A stretch of 12,808 nucleotides of DNA. Source: JBBPYA01 sp038200385 (GTDB lineage: Bacteria > Actinomycetota > Actinomycetes > Mycobacteriales > Geodermatophilaceae). The stretch is from NCBI GenBank assembly GCA_038200385.1, contig JBBPYA010000297.1, positions 1 through 12,808 on the forward strand, read 5' to 3'. Positions 11,127-12,808 of this stretch are shown piece by piece. The notes beneath the pieces were generated by a model. The model did not search any database. It worked only from the letters and a program-made list of their open reading frames with translations, and had not been told where the DNA came from. The translations under genes were made by a program, and so were the position numbers. Positions within the stretch are counted from its first letter, which is position 1, and every line of letters begins with the position of its first letter.

Positions 11127-12353
11127 ATGACCAGCACTTCGCCGTACGCCGACAGCGAGGTCGGCCGGCTGCGTACCGTCCTGCTGCACCGGCCCGGGCC
11201 GGAGCTGAGCCGGCTGACGCCCCGCAACAACGACGAGCTGCTCTTCGACGGCATCCCGTGGGTGGGACGCGCGCAGGAGGAGCACGACCACTTCGCCGAG
11301 CAGCTGCGCGCGCACGACGTCGAGGTGCTCTACCTGTCCGAGCTGCTGGCCGACGTGCTGGAGCGCCCGGCCGCCCGGCAGCAGACGATCCGCGCCGCCG
11401 TCACCGACCCCCGGTTGGGCGTGACGCTCGCCCAGGTCTGCGAGCAGTACCTGCACGACCGTGCCCCGTCGGAGCTGGCCGCCGCGCTGACCGGCGGGGT
11501 ACGGCATGACGAGTTGCCTGGGGCCCGCGGGCTGTCCCACGCCCTGATGCTGCCTGACGACTTCATCCTGCCGCCGCTGCCGAATCTGCTCTTCACCCGC
11601 GATTCCAGCGTGTGGGTGCGCGACCAGGTCGCCGTGACGTCGCTGACGATGCCGGCCCGCAACCGGGAGACGTCGCTGACCCGCGCCATCTACGAGCACC
11701 ACCCGCGCTTCGCCCACTCCACGGCCGTCTACGGGCCGGCGCTGGAGAATCTGGAGGGTGGCGATGTGCTCCTGCTCGCTCCCGGGGTGGTTGCGGTAGG
11801 GGTCGGGGAGCGTACGACGCCCGCCGGGGCGGAGCGACTGGCGCGGCGGCTGTTCCATCGCGCGCTGGCGCACACCGTCCTCGTCGTCCCGATCGCGCAG
11901 GAGCGCGCCATGATGCACCTGGACACGGTGTGCACCATGGTCGACGTCGACGCCGTCGTCATGTACCCGAACGTCGCCGACCAGCTGATGGCCTGGACCG
12001 TCACCGAGCCGGAGGGGTTGGCCGCCGACGCCCCCGACGAGCAGGGCGAGCTGGTCATCACCGGACCCGAACCGCTCCTGGTCGCCGCCGCGAAGGCGAT
12101 GCAGATCGACCGGTTGCACGTCATCGACACCGGCCTGGATCCCGTCACCGCCGAACGCGAGCAGTGGGACGACGGCAACAACACCCTGGCGATCGCACCG
12201 CGGTTGGCGGTGGCCTACGAGCGGAACATGGTCACCAACGCGCGGCTGGAGCGGGCCGGCATCGAGGTGGTCCGGATCTCCGGCAGCGAGTTGGGCAGCG
12301 GCCGGGGCGGGCCCCGCTGCATGAGCTGCCCGATCTCCCGCGACCCGCTCTGA
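11127..12353 (+). CDS. arcA: Arginine deiminase
   Basis: A 408-residue cytosolic enzyme that converts arginine to citrulline and ammonia. All catalytic residues are visible: D159 in NLLFTRDSSVWV, E210 and D213 in LEGGD, H264 in MMHLDTVCT, and the nucleophile C398 in GPRCMSCP near the C-terminus. WVGRAQEEHD (45-54) and ERNMVTNARL also match the family, and the length (about 405-418) is full. ATG 11127 has no good ribosome binding site; it lies 26 bases after the desaturase stop, so the two may share a transcript. The usual partners arcB (ornithine carbamoyltransferase) and arcC (carbamate kinase) are absent here, so ATP production through the full pathway cannot be shown. Acid tolerance or nitrogen supply are alternatives. 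Confidence 0.96.
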   Translation: MTSTSPYADSEVGRLRTVLLHRPGPELSRLTPRNNDELLFDGIPWVGRAQEEHDHFAEQLRAHDVEVLYLSELLADVLERPAARQQTIRAAVTDPRLGVTLAQVCEQYLHDRAPSELAAALTGGVRHDELPGARGLSHALMLPDDFILPPLPNLLFTRDSSVWVRDQVAVTSLTMPARNRETSLTRAIYEHHPRFAHSTAVYGPALENLEGGDVLLLAPGVVAVGVGERTTPAGAERLARRLFHRALAHTVLVVPIAQERAMMHLDTVCTMVDVDAVVMYPNVADQLMAWTVTEPEGLAADAPDEQGELVITGPEPLLVAAAKAMQIDRLHVIDTGLDPVTAEREQWDDGNNTLAIAPRLAVAYERNMVTNARLERAGIEVVRISGSELGSGRGGPRCMSCPISRDPL

Positions 12354-12399
12354 CCCCCTCGGTCGGGTCGGCCGGCGGAGCCGCGCTGCCGGGCCCGGG

Positions 12400-12808
12400 T
12401 CAGCGCAGGGTCACCTGCCGCCCGCGCAGTCCCGCGCGGACCCGGCGCTCCTCCTCGGTCAACTCCGCCTCCGCGGCCAGCACCGCGCCCAGCCGGGCCG
12501 CAAACTCCGCGGCCGGTTGCTCCCAGTCCGCGGCCGGGACGTCGGGGGGCAGGTCCCAGACCGGGGCGAGCACCCCGTAGGCCCGGAACGACCCGGCAAA
12601 GCGGGTCCCCTCGCCGAGGTCCAGCGTCCCGGCCGCACCCAGCCGGGCCAGCGCGTCGAGCAGCACATCCTCCTCGTGCGGCATGACCCAGCGCAGGTGC
12701 GCCTTGTCCCCGATCCGGCACCAGTACGCCGCGTCCACGCCGGACAGCCGCACGGTGGGGACGATGGCGGCGTTGGCCTGCTCCAGGGAGGCGACGACCT
12801 CGGGGCTG
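12400..12808 (-). CDS. DUF5926-like protein, C-terminal part (cut by window edge)
   Basis: The minus-strand frame is open from the window edge to TGA at 12400, giving 135 visible residues of a longer protein whose start is outside. The sequence begins SPEVVASLEQANAAIVPTVR, continues LSGVDAAYWCRIGDKAHLRW and PHEED, then GEGTRFAGSFRAYGVLAPVWDLP, and ends RAGLRGRQVTLR. This pattern, including the closing GRQVTLR, resembles the C-terminal half of actinobacterial DUF5926 proteins, which often carry an N-terminal SEC-C metal-binding motif that cannot be checked here. The function is unknown. An internal ATG at 12753 could be mistaken for the start, but the conserved sequence continues upstream of it. 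It converges with arginine deiminase, 46 bp between stops. Confidence 0.75.
   Translation of the reverse strand, partial: SPEVVASLEQANAAIVPTVRLSGVDAAYWCRIGDKAHLRWVMPHEEDVLLDALARLGAAGTLDLGEGTRFAGSFRAYGVLAPVWDLPPDVPAADWEQPAAEFAARLGAVLAAEAELTEEERRVRAGLRGRQVTLR

Noticed and set aside
10893..12119. 408-codon minus-strand open frame across arginine deiminase
   Set aside because: It is a shadow of arcA, whose catalytic residues are all present on the plus strand.
1..12808. Transposase, integrase, tRNA, toxin-antitoxin or phage-defence genes
   Set aside because: I looked for them on both strands and saw no matching motifs. The rearrangements are visible only as gene debris.

Overview
The window comes from a very GC-rich actinobacterium. 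The evidence is G/C-ending codons throughout, GTG starts, a Rv1155-like F420-dependent PPOX gene, a DesA-type acyl-ACP desaturase and a DUF5926-like gene. I cannot fix the genus; a Frankineae or Geodermatophilales relative is a guess.

Layout, left to right. (1) 1-405, minus: N-terminal part of an aminoglycoside-phosphotransferase-like kinase, cut by the window edge. It diverges from a short plus-strand operon: a low-molecular-weight protein tyrosine phosphatase (444-950) and a nucleoside phosphorylase (1023-1763). A perfect 38-bp tandem duplication joins these two genes and produces a chain of ATGA stop/start overlaps. (2) 1773-6911: two large paralogous Tat-exported PHP-domain proteins, both minus strand (1773-3689 and 5004-6911). 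Between them lie a 3'-truncated SRPBCC gene, a decayed scrap of an amidohydrolase gene and an intact F420-dependent PPOX-class oxidoreductase gene (4519-4980) whose leader can form two competing hairpins, one covering the ribosome binding site. (3) 7170-9496, minus: translationally coupled mtnA (methylthioribose-1-phosphate isomerase) and a SsnA/MtaD-type amidohydrolase, which suggests handling of 5'-methylthioadenosine, S-adenosylhomocysteine or 5'-deoxyadenosine. (4) 9497-10107: a long inverted repeat, then a HAD-hydrolase pseudogene with a frameshift, an internal deletion and a lost 3' end. (5) 10162-12353, plus: a di-iron acyl-ACP desaturase behind a doubled palindromic operator-like site, then arginine deiminase. 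(6) 12400-12808, minus: C-terminal part of a DUF5926-like protein, cut by the window edge.

How the genes may work together: the amidohydrolase (deamination), a nucleoside phosphorylase (phosphorolysis) and MtnA (isomerisation of the 5-modified ribose-1-phosphate) would form a salvage route for SAM by-products. The phosphorylase here is about 5.4 kb away on the other strand, so that link is inference. The most unusual material is the secreted PHP pair, the debris around it, and several small regulatory-looking structures: the stop/start chain, the leader hairpins, the large inverted repeat and the doubled operator. I see no CRISPR array, tRNA, rRNA, transposase or recognisable defence system.
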